DNA of 64,000 bases from Oscillospiraceae bacterium (GTDB lineage Bacteria > Bacillota > Clostridia > Oscillospirales > Ruminococcaceae), in NCBI GenBank assembly GCA_009777725.1, contig WRLG01000005.1, forward strand, positions 62,001 through 126,000, written 5' to 3'. Positions 1 to 8,681 of the stretch are shown here, in pieces. Under the pieces are notes generated by a model. It was not told where the DNA came from. It saw nothing but the letters and a program-made list of their open reading frames with translations, and made no database searches. A program made the translations under genes and the position numbers. Position 1 is the stretch's first letter. Every line of letters starts with the position of its first letter.

Positions 1-1
1 G

Positions 2-784
2 ATTAAAGGGCTGCCCGATACATCGGAACTGCCCCAAATCGGGGAAGTGATTCCTTCAAGCTACGCCAATATCGAAAGGTCAAGAGTAGAGCTTAATATT
101 GAGCTCCCCGAGTCGGGCGGCGAATCGGTTGATTTTGATGATATTGTGGATATTGACGACCTTTTGGGGCTGAGCGAGCCCGGCATCGGCGGGATTCTGC
201 CTAAGCCTGTGGATTATACGGGGCAAAAAAAGACCAGTGCTTATATGGATGCCTTAGATGTTGCCGCCGAAGCGTCACATATTAAAGAAATCCCCGAAAA
301 TGTAACCCAAAAGTATCCCGCTGATATAGAGGGGGTACTCCCTCCGCCGCCTGCAATTATTGCCAAGCAGAGCTCCGAGCCGCCCGCCAAAACTCACCCG
401 ACGGGGGACATCGAAGGCATAGATACCAAAAAATATGTCAAAGAGCTTAAAGAAAAGGTTCGCGCCCAATCGGAAGCGGAAAAAACTAAGCCCGAGGTCA
501 AGCCCGATGCCAAGCCCGTTGCAAGGGTTGAGCCCAAGCCCGAGCCGCGGGTTGAAGCCAAGCCCGTGCCTAAATTTGAAGCTAAGCCCGAGCCCGGGGT
601 TGAAGCTAAGGCTGAGCCGAAAGCCGAAATTAAACGCGAAGCCGCGCCTAAAAAGGCAGAGAGCATGACGCTTGAAGAATTTGAACTAACGGTTAAGAAG
701 CTTAAAGTGATGCTGGATAACAAGGTAATTACTCAAAGCGAGTTTTCAGAGGAAAAAAAGAAGCTTCTTTCATTGCTTTATTAA
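2..784 (+). CDS. C-terminal part of a protein with a SHOCT-like C-terminal domain (5' end outside window)
   Basis: The reading frame is open from base 2 to a TAA at 782-784, so the start lies upstream; an internal GTG at 47 has no convincing ribosome binding site. The visible 260 residues are an acidic N-terminal segment, a long low-complexity linker of repeated KPE, KPV and EAKP units (about positions 480-650), and a last ~40 residues that look like a SHOCT domain: a Leu/Lys-rich helix, then a turn with 'GxIT/SEFSEEKKKLL' character. SHOCT modules are short oligomerisation or targeting tails found on many unrelated bacterial proteins, so they give no specific function. The gene ends 26 bp before the ParA gene and is probably in the same transcript. 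Its N-terminal domain, which would define its job, is not visible. Confidence 0.7.
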   Translation: MKGLPDTSELPQIGEVIPSSYANIERSRVELNIELPESGGESVDFDDIVDIDDLLGLSEPGIGGILPKPVDYTGQKKTSAYMDALDVAAEASHIKEIPENVTQKYPADIEGVLPPPPAIIAKQSSEPPAKTHPTGDIEGIDTKKYVKELKEKVRAQSEAEKTKPEVKPDAKPVARVEPKPEPRVEAKPVPKFEAKPEPGVEAKAEPKAEIKREAAPKKAESMTLEEFELTVKKLKVMLDNKVITQSEFSEEKKKLLSLLY

Positions 785-810
785 GGTACTGTTCCTAAGG
801 AGAGAATGAT

Positions 811-1575
811 ATGGCGGTTGTAATTGCTGTAACAAATCAAAAGGGCGGCGTAGGAAAAACCACTACCTGCGCCGCCCTTGCAGGGATTTTGCGCGGCAGG
901 GGAAAGCGGGTTCTGGCTATTGATATGGACCCGCAAGGGAATCTGTCGTTTTCGCTGGGCGCGCCCGATACGGGGAATACGATACATGATGTGATAAAGG
1001 GAGCTTGCGATATACGGGATGCGATTAAGAATACCCGCTCCTGCGATGTAATCACCTCAAATATTCTGCTTTCGGGAACGGAGCTTGAAATCAGCGGCGA
1101 AAACCGAGAGTTTATTTTAAAAGAGGCACTTTCAAAGGTTAAATCAAACTATGATTATATTATAATAGACACGCCTCCCGCGCTCTCCGTTCTGACGATT
1201 AACGCCTATACCGCCGCAAATGACCTAATTATACCTATGACGGCGGAAATCCTTTCACTTCACGGAATATCCCAGCTTAAACAGACGATACTCGCCGTCA
1301 AAAAATACTATAATAAAAAGCTTAATATAAGAGGGATTTTGATTACGAAGTATATGCCGAAGCAGTTGCTTTCGCGGGAGGTTTCCGAAATGGCGGAGGT
1401 GATTGCCAATCAGCTCGGCACAGTTGTCATGGAAAGCAAAATTGCCTTTTCCGCACCCGTTGCCGAAGCACCTGCACATCAGCAGACCATCAATGTATAC
1501 TCGCCCTCCTGCAAGGCATCAAAGGATTATGTAAAGCTTGCGGAAGCTCTCTACCCGGAGATAAGATTTGACTAA
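811..1575 (+). CDS. ParA/Soj-type P-loop ATPase
   Basis: 254 residues, full length for a ParA/Soj ATPase. The deviant Walker A motif KGGVGKTTT is at residues 11-19. DMDPQGN (switch I region) and IIIDTPPAL (Walker B region) follow in the usual order. The ATG at 811 follows AAGGAGAG at a normal distance. Proteins of this family bind DNA or polar landmarks as ATP dimers and position chromosomes, plasmids, chemoreceptor arrays or flagella. No ParB gene is adjacent, and the gene sits upstream of flgB while flhF/flhG are missing from the fla operon. A role in placing flagella or chemosensory clusters is therefore conceivable but is only inference; the motif set fits Soj/ParA better than FlhG. Confidence 0.9.
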   Translation: MAVVIAVTNQKGGVGKTTTCAALAGILRGRGKRVLAIDMDPQGNLSFSLGAPDTGNTIHDVIKGACDIRDAIKNTRSCDVITSNILLSGTELEISGENREFILKEALSKVKSNYDYIIIDTPPALSVLTINAYTAANDLIIPMTAEILSLHGISQLKQTILAVKKYYNKKLNIRGILITKYMPKQLLSREVSEMAEVIANQLGTVVMESKIAFSAPVAEAPAHQQTINVYSPSCKASKDYVKLAEALYPEIRFD

Positions 1576-1587
1576 GGAAGTATGTAA

Positions 1588-2034
1588 ATGCCTAAGACCA
1601 AAACTCATAAGACGGAAGCAGTTATGCGGCTGATAATGGGCGGCGCGGACTCTGCCGTAAATCCTATGATTGACGAGGAATTTAAAGAGGAAGTTATAAC
1701 CCCGCGCCTCTCCCCCGAGGAGAGGGCGGAAAAAAACGCTGAAATTGAAAAATTCCGCAAAAACTCCGTTGATATAGACGTGGCGGCGGAGCTTGTGTCC
1801 GAATTGCTCCCCAAGGCAATGCGGAGGTTTAATTGCTGTAACTGCCCCCTGTGCTTTGCCGATGCTATGGCGGACGCGCTTGACACAGTGCCTAAGCTAA
1901 AGGTCAGACTGCGCGCGGATAACGATATAAAAAAAGCCGATGCCCTCAAAAAGAAGAGCCGGCGGGATATTCTCCTTATCATTATAAGATTGGTTATTGT
2001 CAGACGCGGGCTTCCCAAGTGCGATGAGGCGTAA
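1588..2034 (+). CDS. Small Cys-rich protein, probably ComFB-like
   Basis: 148 residues, starting at an ATG 12 bp after the ParA stop and behind AAGGAAG. The centre holds 'FNCCNCPLCFADAMADAL' followed by a conserved-looking 'TVPKLKVRL'. That layout (Cys-x2-Cys-x2-Cys, then an acidic helix ending before a Pro) resembles the zinc-binding ComFB family, whose members follow the pattern C..C..D..A.aLN.lPp.Y. Both ends are highly charged. ComFB was named in the B. subtilis comF competence operon; related proteins occur near type IV pili and flagellar genes, and some have been linked to cyclic-dinucleotide signalling. The family assignment rests on pattern only. The likely operon partner is the upstream ParA gene. 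Confidence 0.5.
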   Translation: MPKTKTHKTEAVMRLIMGGADSAVNPMIDEEFKEEVITPRLSPEERAEKNAEIEKFRKNSVDIDVAAELVSELLPKAMRRFNCCNCPLCFADAMADALDTVPKLKVRLRADNDIKKADALKKKSRRDILLIIIRLVIVRRGLPKCDEA

Positions 2035-2047
2035 TTGATTATATTCG

Positions 2048-2087
2048 GTATATTTAACGACTGAAATTACATACAGTATATTTAATG
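2048..2087 (+). repeat. Pair of 12-bp direct repeats upstream of the fla/che promoter
   Basis: GTATATTTAACG (2048-2059) and GTATATTTAATG (2076-2087) are direct repeats with a 28-bp period, about 135 bp upstream of the flgB promoter. They could be an operator pair, but no regulator is implied by the sequence. The rest of the 2035-2220 spacer is AT-rich and without an ORF. Confidence 0.3.
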
Positions 2088-2220
2088 CGTTACTTTTTTT
2101 AATGGAAAAAGATACAGGTTTTTAAGCACTTTTACCAAGATTTTAATGCTTTTTGTGTATAATGAGAATAATGAGGCTAAAAAATCATTAAATATGTTAA
2201 AAATTTTTTCTTTTTAGGGC

Positions 2221-2249
2221 TTGTTTTTTTAAAGCAAGTAATATATAAT
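2221..2249 (+). promoter_or_regulatory. Sigma-A-like promoter of the fla/che operon
   Basis: TTGTTT (2221-2226), a 17-bp spacer and a perfect TATAAT (2244-2249), placed 42 bp before the flgB start. The surrounding DNA is strongly AT-rich. No comparably good promoter is seen inside the operon until the extended -10 before motB, so this is the best candidate for driving the early hook-basal-body genes. A second TATAAT at 2158-2163 lacks a -35 partner. Confidence 0.65.
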
Positions 2250-2291
2250 ATAGTAAGGTAATTGTGATGTTCGATAAAAGAGGGGTTAGGT

Positions 2292-2678
2292 ATGGGACTT
2301 TTTAACAATTCAAACCAGATTCTTGCAGAAAGGGCGTTAGATGCGGTTTGGTATAAGCAAAGGGTTATATCAAATAATATATCTAATGTTGATACGCCCG
2401 GCTTTAAAGCTAAAACCGTGGATTTTAAGCTTTTACTTAATGAAAAGAGAAAATGCAGGTATCGCCCCTTAAAGGAAAGCCGTAGCGGTGAAGGCGGGCT
2501 TTCGGATTTCAAGGTGGTTACATCGCAACGGGCGGATACAAACCAGATACTAGACGGAAACAATGTTGATATGGAAAAAGAAGCTCTGGCACTTGCCGAT
2601 GCACAGTACCAGTATTCCGCTTTAATTGACCGTCTGAACAACGACTACAGAATGATTCGCTCCGCACTGGTGAAATAG
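2292..2678 (+). CDS. flgB: Flagellar basal-body rod protein FlgB
   Basis: 128 residues, normal for FlgB. FlgB is the proximal rod subunit, exported by the flagellar type III system and assembled just outside the MS ring. The N-terminal signature of rod/hook proteins is clear: 'SNNISNVDTPGFKAK' at about residues 28-42, preceded by an amphipathic helix containing 'ALDAVWYKQRV'. The C-terminal helix 'ALALADAQYQYSALIDRL' would form the coiled coil with the N-terminal helix. First gene of the operon, followed by flgC after 49 bp. The ATG is 42 bp downstream of the predicted promoter and behind AGAGGGG. Confidence 0.97.
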   Translation: MGLFNNSNQILAERALDAVWYKQRVISNNISNVDTPGFKAKTVDFKLLLNEKRKCRYRPLKESRSGEGGLSDFKVVTSQRADTNQILDGNNVDMEKEALALADAQYQYSALIDRLNNDYRMIRSALVK

Positions 2679-2727
2679 GTGAAATGTTTATGCCGTTGGG
2701 GAGTATAAATAAAGGGAGGCTTTTGAA

Positions 2728-3213
2728 ATGGCGTTTTTATCATCGTTGGACATAGGAGGCTCTGCACTGTCAGCCGAACGGCTGAGGGTAGATATTATAA
2801 ATCAGAACATAGCAAATCAAAATACCTACAATACCGCAGACGGCGACCCTTACCGCAGGCAGCTTGTTGTTTTTCAAGAAAAGAAAACCTTTAAAGAAAC
2901 TTTAAGCCGATTTGAGCAGGAGGCGAAATCTTCTTACAGCAGGGGGACTTATTATCTTGCCAGAAAAGAAAAGTACCAATCGGCGGGGGTTGAGGCGGTC
3001 AGAGTTACCGAGGATATGTCGCCCTTTATCCCTGTTTACGACCCGAATAATCCCTTGGCGGATGAAAACGGGTACATATATAAGAGCAACGTCAATAACA
3101 CAAAAGAGCAGATAGACTTAATGGTCGCGCAGAGAGCGTATGAGGCAAATGTCGCGGCGATTGCCGCAGTGAAAGCGATGGCTACCAAGGCAATGTCGTT
3201 AACGGGCAGATAA
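2728..3213 (+). CDS. flgC: Flagellar basal-body rod protein FlgC
   Basis: 161 residues. FlgC is a proximal rod subunit. The N-terminus carries 'INQNIANQNTYNTADG', the FlgC version of the rod motif. The C-terminus has 'NTKEQIDLMVAQRAYEANV', the conserved export/assembly helix of rod and hook proteins. A strong AAAGGGAGG site precedes the ATG at 2728. It sits in the standard flgB-flgC-fliE order. Confidence 0.97.
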   Translation: MAFLSSLDIGGSALSAERLRVDIINQNIANQNTYNTADGDPYRRQLVVFQEKKTFKETLSRFEQEAKSSYSRGTYYLARKEKYQSAGVEAVRVTEDMSPFIPVYDPNNPLADENGYIYKSNVNNTKEQIDLMVAQRAYEANVAAIAAVKAMATKAMSLTGR

Positions 3214-3247
3214 TTGGCAACACTATTAAAGAAAGGATTGGTCTTAT

Positions 3248-3553
3248 ATGTTTATCGTACCTATAAGTGATGGGATTCCCCCTGTAAAATCAATTTTTGA
3301 GAGAACGCCGACAGTGCAGTCGGCAGAACAGCAGGAGGGGTTTAAGAGCCTTTTCAAAGAAATTTTCGCGGAAGCGCAAGCTGCCGGAGTGAATACGGCG
3401 GATGATAATATCAGAATGGTGAACGGCGAAATAGACGATTTACATACGTTATATAATAATGCAACTAAAGCGGCGATTTCCGTTGAAGCGTTTGTAGCCG
3501 TCAAAAATACGACGGTTGAAGCTTTTGAAAGAATAATGAATATGCAAATTTAA
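3248..3553 (+). CDS. fliE: Flagellar hook-basal body complex protein FliE
   Basis: 101 residues. FliE links the MS ring to the proximal rod and is among the first export substrates. The last third is typical: 'GEIDDLHTLYNNATKAAISVEAFVAVKN' character, split here as GEIDDLHTLY and KAAISVEAFVAV, ending in 'AFERIMNMQI'. The N-terminus is variable and disordered, as is usual. It starts behind AAAGGATTGG, 34 bp after flgC. Confidence 0.95.
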   Translation: MFIVPISDGIPPVKSIFERTPTVQSAEQQEGFKSLFKEIFAEAQAAGVNTADDNIRMVNGEIDDLHTLYNNATKAAISVEAFVAVKNTTVEAFERIMNMQI

Positions 3554-3631
3554 GGGGCGGCAGGGTGTAAAACGCGCCCTATTTGCCGTTGTTAGGGAAT
3601 ATATAATTAAAATTCGGAAAGGAAAGTCGTA

Positions 3632-5233
3632 ATGAGCGAACAGGTGCAAAAGGTTTTGCGCTCTTTCAAGCAATTTTGGAACGCGCAGGATAGAAAAAGA
3701 AAAATCTTATATATAGTCGCGGTTGTTTCCATAATCATTATAGCCATAGTCGCAACGATGCTTTTGAACAGAAAAGACTATATTATCCTTTATCAAGGAT
3801 TAAGCCCTCAGGAAGCGGGGGATATTTACAATGAAATACAGTCGCTCGGATACGAAGCAAACGTGAAGTCAAACGGCACGATTGAGGTTTTGAGCGGCAC
3901 TGAAAGTGCTATAGCTATGGAACTGGCTATGGTTAACCTGCCCACCAAAAGCGATTATAACTATTTCACGGAAAACGTAAACATGTTTTCTACCGAAAAA
4001 GAAAAAGAATTTTTCAAAATTATTACCGCAGAGAAAAAGACACAGTCGGCAATTGAATCGCTTTCAGGGGTTGAGCGCGCGATTGTCGGTTTATCTGTGC
4101 CGGAGCAGAAAAATGTTGTTGTCGCATCGAACCGGCAGTACCCGAATATATCGGTTACCGTTCATCTGGCAAGAAATACCGTGCTGACCAATACCCAAAT
4201 AACGGGAATCCATAACCTTGCTAAGACGAGTTATCCCGGCTTGAGGGACGAGGACGTATACATAATTGACGGAAACAGTGTCCCGCTGATTCCGGGTGAA
4301 TCGGATTTTGACCTTTACGCGGATTTGACCAGAAAGCTGTTGTTCAAAAACAAGCTTGAAGAGGATGCCAAGAATAAAATATCCGACATTTTAGGTCCGG
4401 GCTTCGGAGATGAAAATGTTAGAATCGCAGTCAATTATGACTTGAATTTTGACCGCCAGGTGTCGGAAAGTACCGACTACGGAGAGGGCTCGGTTCAGCA
4501 CGAGCATGAGAGCGATGCTTGGGGCGGAGCTACCGTAGAGGGAGGGATTCCGGGGATTGAGCCTAATGTTGAGGAATACCCCACGGTTGACGAGGCGGGC
4601 GATAACGCTCCATGGCGCGAAACAGAGGTTGAGCGCACCTATCTTGTTGATACTTTCAAAAATCAAATACATAAGGAGGGCTACAGCGTTGACGGGCTGA
4701 CCATTGCGGTTATGCTGTACGCCGAATATATACCCGAAACAACGAGGCAGGAGCTTGTGCGTGCCGTTGCTACGGCAAGCGGGATTCAGCCCTTTAATGA
4801 GGAAGGGATTTTAATAGCCGAGGACCTTATCACGGTTATGACAATGCCCAAATTTGACGACCTGCTTGCAGAAGCACTTGTAATCAGAGGATTATTCGGA
4901 TTAACGACAACGCAGTTGATAGCGGCTCTTGCGGCTCTCGGAATATTGCTGGTATTCTTGGTTGTATTCCTTACGATTTCCTCCAAATCCGCTAAGAAGA
5001 GAAGGGCTGAATTTGAGCAAAGGCTTATGGCGACCATGTCCGATATAGACCGCAAGGCTTTGGCGGACGGATTTATGGTTGACATTGACGGCGAGCTTGT
5101 AGATATACCGAGCTTGACCGATGACGGAGAGGAAACCAAGGAAATCGTAATCAGGCGCGAAATCGGCGAATTTGCGAGAACAAGCCCCGATATTGTCGCT
5201 ACCCTGCTTAAAAACTGGATGAGGGATAGCTAA
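3632..5233 (+). CDS. fliF: Flagellar MS-ring protein FliF
   Basis: 533 residues, standard length. FliF forms the MS ring in the cytoplasmic membrane, the base on which rod, C-ring and export gate assemble. Transmembrane helix 1 is at about 24-45 and helix 2 at about 424-450. Between them are the ring-building motifs, including 'YQGLSPQEAGDIYNEIQSLG' (about 54-73) and 'VERAIVGLSVPEQ'. An acidic linker (about 285-330) precedes 'VERTYLVDTFKNQIHKEG'. The C-terminal ~40 residues after about 490 are the FliG-binding tail, ending in 'LLKNWMRDS'. A GGAAAGGAAAG site precedes the ATG. A hairpin separates it from fliG. Confidence 0.97.
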   Translation: MSEQVQKVLRSFKQFWNAQDRKRKILYIVAVVSIIIIAIVATMLLNRKDYIILYQGLSPQEAGDIYNEIQSLGYEANVKSNGTIEVLSGTESAIAMELAMVNLPTKSDYNYFTENVNMFSTEKEKEFFKIITAEKKTQSAIESLSGVERAIVGLSVPEQKNVVVASNRQYPNISVTVHLARNTVLTNTQITGIHNLAKTSYPGLRDEDVYIIDGNSVPLIPGESDFDLYADLTRKLLFKNKLEEDAKNKISDILGPGFGDENVRIAVNYDLNFDRQVSESTDYGEGSVQHEHESDAWGGATVEGGIPGIEPNVEEYPTVDEAGDNAPWRETEVERTYLVDTFKNQIHKEGYSVDGLTIAVMLYAEYIPETTRQELVRAVATASGIQPFNEEGILIAEDLITVMTMPKFDDLLAEALVIRGLFGLTTTQLIAALAALGILLVFLVVFLTISSKSAKKRRAEFEQRLMATMSDIDRKALADGFMVDIDGELVDIPSLTDDGEETKEIVIRREIGEFARTSPDIVATLLKNWMRDS

Positions 5234-5254
5234 CCCCCTCTTGTCAATATCTTG

Positions 5255-5294
5255 TGCAGGAACGCGCCATGTAAGAAAAGCGCGTTTCCCTGCA
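5255..5294 (+). other. Stem-loop between fliF and fliG
   Basis: The left arm TGCAGGAACGCGC (5255-5267) pairs with GCGCGTTTCCCTGCA (5280-5294) around a 12-nt loop, with a 2-nt bulge on the right arm. No T-tract follows, so it is not an intrinsic terminator. It may be an mRNA processing or stability element separating the MS-ring message from the rotor genes. Confidence 0.55.
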
Positions 5295-5352
5295 AAAACA
5301 CAGCATGAATAAAGCGGAGGCTCTTAAACAGGCTCTGAGGAAGGGTGGCATT

Positions 5353-6363
5353 ATGTCGGATATAAATGATTTAACCGCGATGCAAAAGGTGGCGATTGTC
5401 GTCAGTACGGTAGGCATCGAGAACGCCGCGGCGGTATACAAAAGAATGTCAGAGGATGAAATTGAGCGGATTACCTTTGAAGTATCAAGCCTGCCTTTCT
5501 TTGACATCAATATTATCGACTCGGTTTTAAGTGAGTTTTACGAGCTTTGCCTCACCCAAAAGGTGATTACGGACGGCGGAATGGAATACGCCCGCAATAT
5601 ACTCGAAAAAGCCTACGGTCCGGAAATGGCGCAAAGGCTTATGGAAAAAGTATCCAAATCCTTGCAATCGAAATCGTTTGAGTTTGTGCGTAAATCGGAC
5701 CACAAGAACATTCTCGCGATTATCCAAAACGAGCAGCCGCAGACAATTGCACTTGTACTTTCATACGCAGCTCCCGAGCAGGCTTCCCTTGTTTTGCAGG
5801 AGCTGCCTAAGGAAAAGCGTGTTGAGGTGGTTGAGAAAATCGCTAAAATGGAACCGGCTTCGCCTGAGACCATTAAAACGATTGAGGCTACCTTGGAGAG
5901 GAAATTTGCGGCGGCTGTTTCAATGGACGTTACCGAGGTCGGCGGCATCAACTATGTCGCGGATGTCCTTAACAGAGTTGACAGGGGCAATGAAAAGTAT
6001 ATATTCGACGAGCTTTCAATGCGCGACCCGTTGCTTGTCGAGGAAATCAAGAAAAAGATGTTCGTTTTCGAGGATATTATGGGCTTGGATTCGATGTCCA
6101 TCCAGCGTTTCATCAGAGACGTGGAAGTAAAAGACCTCGCGATTGCTATCAAAGGTTCCAATGCCGATGTCGCCGCCACTCTTTACGCCAATATGCCTAA
6201 GAGAATGCAGGATACAATTCAGCAGGAAATTGAATACCTCCACAACGTCCGTATGCGCGATGTAGACGAGGCTCAGCAGAGAATCGTCGGCATTATACGC
6301 CACTTGGAGGAGGAAGGCGAGCTGGTCATCGGAAAGGGCGGAGAGGACGAGTTAATTGTATAA
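5353..6363 (+). CDS. fliG: Flagellar motor switch protein FliG
   Basis: 336 residues from the ATG at 5353, which follows AGGAAGGGTGG. An upstream in-frame ATG at 5305 has no Shine-Dalgarno sequence and would add 16 residues not typical of FliG. FliG joins the MS ring to the C-ring and carries the torque helix. Visible features: N-terminal 'LTAMQKVAIVVSTVG', middle-domain 'NEQPQTIALVLSY', and the C-terminal torque region 'FEDIMGLDSMSIQRFIRD' followed by 'DLAIAIKGS'. The family motif EHPQ reads EQPQ here, so the FliM-contacting His is Gln. The stop overlaps the start of fliH by 8 nt. Confidence 0.97.
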   Translation: MSDINDLTAMQKVAIVVSTVGIENAAAVYKRMSEDEIERITFEVSSLPFFDINIIDSVLSEFYELCLTQKVITDGGMEYARNILEKAYGPEMAQRLMEKVSKSLQSKSFEFVRKSDHKNILAIIQNEQPQTIALVLSYAAPEQASLVLQELPKEKRVEVVEKIAKMEPASPETIKTIEATLERKFAAAVSMDVTEVGGINYVADVLNRVDRGNEKYIFDELSMRDPLLVEEIKKKMFVFEDIMGLDSMSIQRFIRDVEVKDLAIAIKGSNADVAATLYANMPKRMQDTIQQEIEYLHNVRMRDVDEAQQRIVGIIRHLEEEGELVIGKGGEDELIV

Positions 6364-7207
6364 GGTTGTTAAGCAATACGGGTTTAACTCGGCTATGGGC
6401 AATCCCGTTCCCATTGACAATAACGTATATGTTCCTCTTGACGAAGAAGAAAGGCTGATGTCCGCCGAGGAAAAGAAAGCCAGAGACGCGGAGCGCAAAG
6501 CCGAGGAAGAAAAGGTTTTCAACGATGCGGTTGACGCGAAGGTTAAAAGAATACTTTCCGAGCGGGAGGCTGAAACCGAGCTGAAACGCGCCTCTATTAT
6601 AGAAGAAGCGAGAACCTTTGCTAAAGCAATTACATCTGACGTAAAGGATTCCGTTGCCGCAACGCTTGAAAAAACTGTTAAAGAGTGCGACTCCCTCATG
6701 GAGCAGGCGAAAAAGGACGGCTATGCGGAAGGCTACAAGAACGGTCACACGGAGGCTACGGCGAAGTACAAAAAGTTTATAGACGGAGCGGCGGCTTTAA
6801 TGGGCGAAATCAACGCCCGCAAGGAAGCGTATTATATCTCAAATGAAAAAGAGCTTCGGGAAACTTTGTTTTTAATTACGCAGAAAATTGTTAAAGCCGA
6901 ATTGGAAGTAAATCCCTTAGTGATTGAAAACATTATAGCCGATGCGGCAAAGGGATACCGCAATTCCGATTATCTGAGGATTTCTATAGCGGACGGTGAA
7001 ATCACCGAAAAAATCAAAACCGATAAGAATTTCGCCAAAAAGCTGATTCCCTATATTAAAGACATTGAATTTGAAATACTCCCGGAAGCGGACGAAAGCA
7101 CCATCATTCTTGACGATGAACACACAATAGTAGACGCTTCAATCCCGACCCAGCTTGATTTCCTCAAAGAAATACTCAAAAACACAAGAGGAGACTCTGA
7201 CAATTAA
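6356..7207 (+). CDS. fliH: Flagellar export apparatus protein FliH
   Basis: 283 residues from a TTG at 6356 that overlaps the fliG stop and follows GGAGAGG. FliH is the stator-like regulator of the FliI export ATPase. Residues about 30-120 are an Ala/Glu/Lys-rich coiled coil. 'DGYAEGYKNGHTEATAKYKK' around residue 120-140 is a typical FliH Gly-periodic segment. The C-terminal domain (about 160-283) contains 'LITQKIVKAELEVNP' and 'YLRISIADGEITEKIK'-like strands. The gene end runs into a heptamer repeat: the last codons and the TAA lie inside the CAATTAA units. The identification rests on pattern plus position between fliG and fliI. Confidence 0.93.
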   Translation: MYKVVKQYGFNSAMGNPVPIDNNVYVPLDEEERLMSAEEKKARDAERKAEEEKVFNDAVDAKVKRILSEREAETELKRASIIEEARTFAKAITSDVKDSVAATLEKTVKECDSLMEQAKKDGYAEGYKNGHTEATAKYKKFIDGAAALMGEINARKEAYYISNEKELRETLFLITQKIVKAELEVNPLVIENIIADAAKGYRNSDYLRISIADGEITEKIKTDKNFAKKLIPYIKDIEFEILPEADESTIILDDEHTIVDASIPTQLDFLKEILKNTRGDSDN

Positions 7208-7334
7208 CAATTAACAATGAACAATGAACAATTTAAAGATTTCGGCTTTAGCGTGACATTTGAGGCGGGCAGGGGGGTTTCTTTTGATACGAATTGACAA
7301 TTGTTAATTGTTAATTGTTAATTGTTAATTGTTC
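7200..7334 (+). repeat. Heptamer repeat arms between fliH and fliI
   Basis: The left arm (7200-7233) is a run of ACAATTA/ACAATGA heptamers that begins inside the fliH stop codon region. The right arm (7292-7334) is AATTGTT repeated about five times. The two are inverted relative to each other across a ~58-bp unique loop, so the transcript could fold into a long AU hairpin. The same units recur at about ten other places in this window. Confidence 0.85.
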
Positions 7335-7347
7335 AAAGGGGTGTGTT

Positions 7348-8658
7348 ATGAATTTCTCCGCTGTTCGTTCGGTTGTGAAGCAGGCTGATTTTTATCGGCG
7401 GCAGGGCAAAATAGAAAAAATTATAGGATTAACCATTGAAGCATCCGGTCCTGTTTGTAATATAGGGGACGTTTGCAGGGTTTATCATAAAGGTTCTAAA
7501 CGGGATGAGTTTATCTATGCCGAGGTGGTAGGCTTTACCGGCGGCAAGGTTATGCTTATGCCTTATACCGACATTGAGGGAATCGGTCCGGGCTCGATTG
7601 TTGACAATACGGGGCGGCAACTGGAGGTAAATGTCGGGGAGGCTCTTGTCGGGCGGATTATTAACGCGATTGGTCAGCCGATTGACGGCAAGGGCAAAAT
7701 CAAAACAACGGCGCAATATTCCATAGCGGGAGAGCCGGTAAATCCGCTTACCCGCCCGCGCATATCGGAGATTATCCCTTTCGGAGTAAAGGCTATAGAC
7801 GGGCTTTTAACAATCGGCAGGGGGCAGCGTATCGGAATATTCGCAGGCTCGGGCGTTGGTAAATCTACGCTTATGGGGATGATTGCACGGGAAGTGCAGG
7901 CAGATTTGAACGTCATCGCCTTAGTAGGGGAGCGCGGACGCGAGGTTGTTGAATTCATCGAGAGAGATTTGGGCGAAAAGGGGATGGAGCGTTCCGTCTT
8001 GGTAGTCGCCACCTCCGACCAGCCCGCCATGATGCGAAATAAATGCCCGCTTACGGCGACTGCGATTGCCGAATATTTCAAGGACCAAGGGCTGAATGTC
8101 CTGCTGATGATGGATTCGCTCACACGCTACGCCATGGCGCAAAGGGAAATCGGGCTTGCGGTAGGCGAAGCACCCATAGCAAGAGGTTATACGCCGTCAC
8201 TTTATACCGTTATGCCCAAACTTTTAGAGAGGGCGGGCAACTTTGAGGAAGGCTCAATCACGGGCATTTATACAGTCCTTGTCGAGGGTGACGACACGAA
8301 TGAGCCGATTTCCGACACGGTGCGCGGTATCATAGACGGGCATATCATACTGTCGAGAAAAGTAGCGGCGCGGAATCATTATCCGGCTATAGAGATTCTC
8401 GAATCGGTATCCAGACTTATGGTTGACATAACCGATGAACATCAAAAGGAAGCCGCAAACAAGCTTCGTAATCTTCTCTCGGTATATAACGCGAATTACG
8501 ACCTTGTTTCAATCGGTGCTTACAAAAAAGGCACAAACCCCGCTCTTGATGAGGCTTTACGCAAAATCGGCAAAATCAACGACTTTTTAAAGCAGAAGGT
8601 AGACGGTACGTTTTCATTTGAAGAAACCGTGGAGATGATGGTTGAAGCGGTTAAATAA
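7348..8658 (+). CDS. fliI: Flagellum-specific export ATPase FliI
   Basis: 436 residues from the ATG at 7348, which follows AAAGGGGTG. An upstream in-frame start at 7315 lies in the heptamer repeat and can be excluded. FliI is the hexameric ATPase of the flagellar type III export machine. Walker A GIFAGSGVGKSTLMGM is at about 162-177. Also seen are 'LVGERGREVVEFIERDLG', 'LLMMDSLTRYAMAQREIGL' (Walker B region) and 'PARGYTPSLY'-type sequence, here APIARGYTPSLYTVMPKLLE. 'DDTNEPISDTVRGIIDGHI' is typical of this F1-beta-like family. It is followed after 23 bp by fliJ. Confidence 0.98.
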   Translation: MNFSAVRSVVKQADFYRRQGKIEKIIGLTIEASGPVCNIGDVCRVYHKGSKRDEFIYAEVVGFTGGKVMLMPYTDIEGIGPGSIVDNTGRQLEVNVGEALVGRIINAIGQPIDGKGKIKTTAQYSIAGEPVNPLTRPRISEIIPFGVKAIDGLLTIGRGQRIGIFAGSGVGKSTLMGMIAREVQADLNVIALVGERGREVVEFIERDLGEKGMERSVLVVATSDQPAMMRNKCPLTATAIAEYFKDQGLNVLLMMDSLTRYAMAQREIGLAVGEAPIARGYTPSLYTVMPKLLERAGNFEEGSITGIYTVLVEGDDTNEPISDTVRGIIDGHIILSRKVAARNHYPAIEILESVSRLMVDITDEHQKEAANKLRNLLSVYNANYDLVSIGAYKKGTNPALDEALRKIGKINDFLKQKVDGTFSFEETVEMMVEAVK

Positions 8659-8681
8659 TATTTTTTAGGGGTTAGTATTTT

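Noticed and set aside
811-1575. ParA gene considered as flhG
   Set aside because: Motifs and opening fit Soj/ParA; the position upstream of flgB and the absence of flhF do not support FlhG.
7315-7347. Upstream start for FliI within the heptamer repeat
   Set aside because: Would translate repeat DNA, and a good AAAGGGGTG site directly precedes the ATG at 7348.
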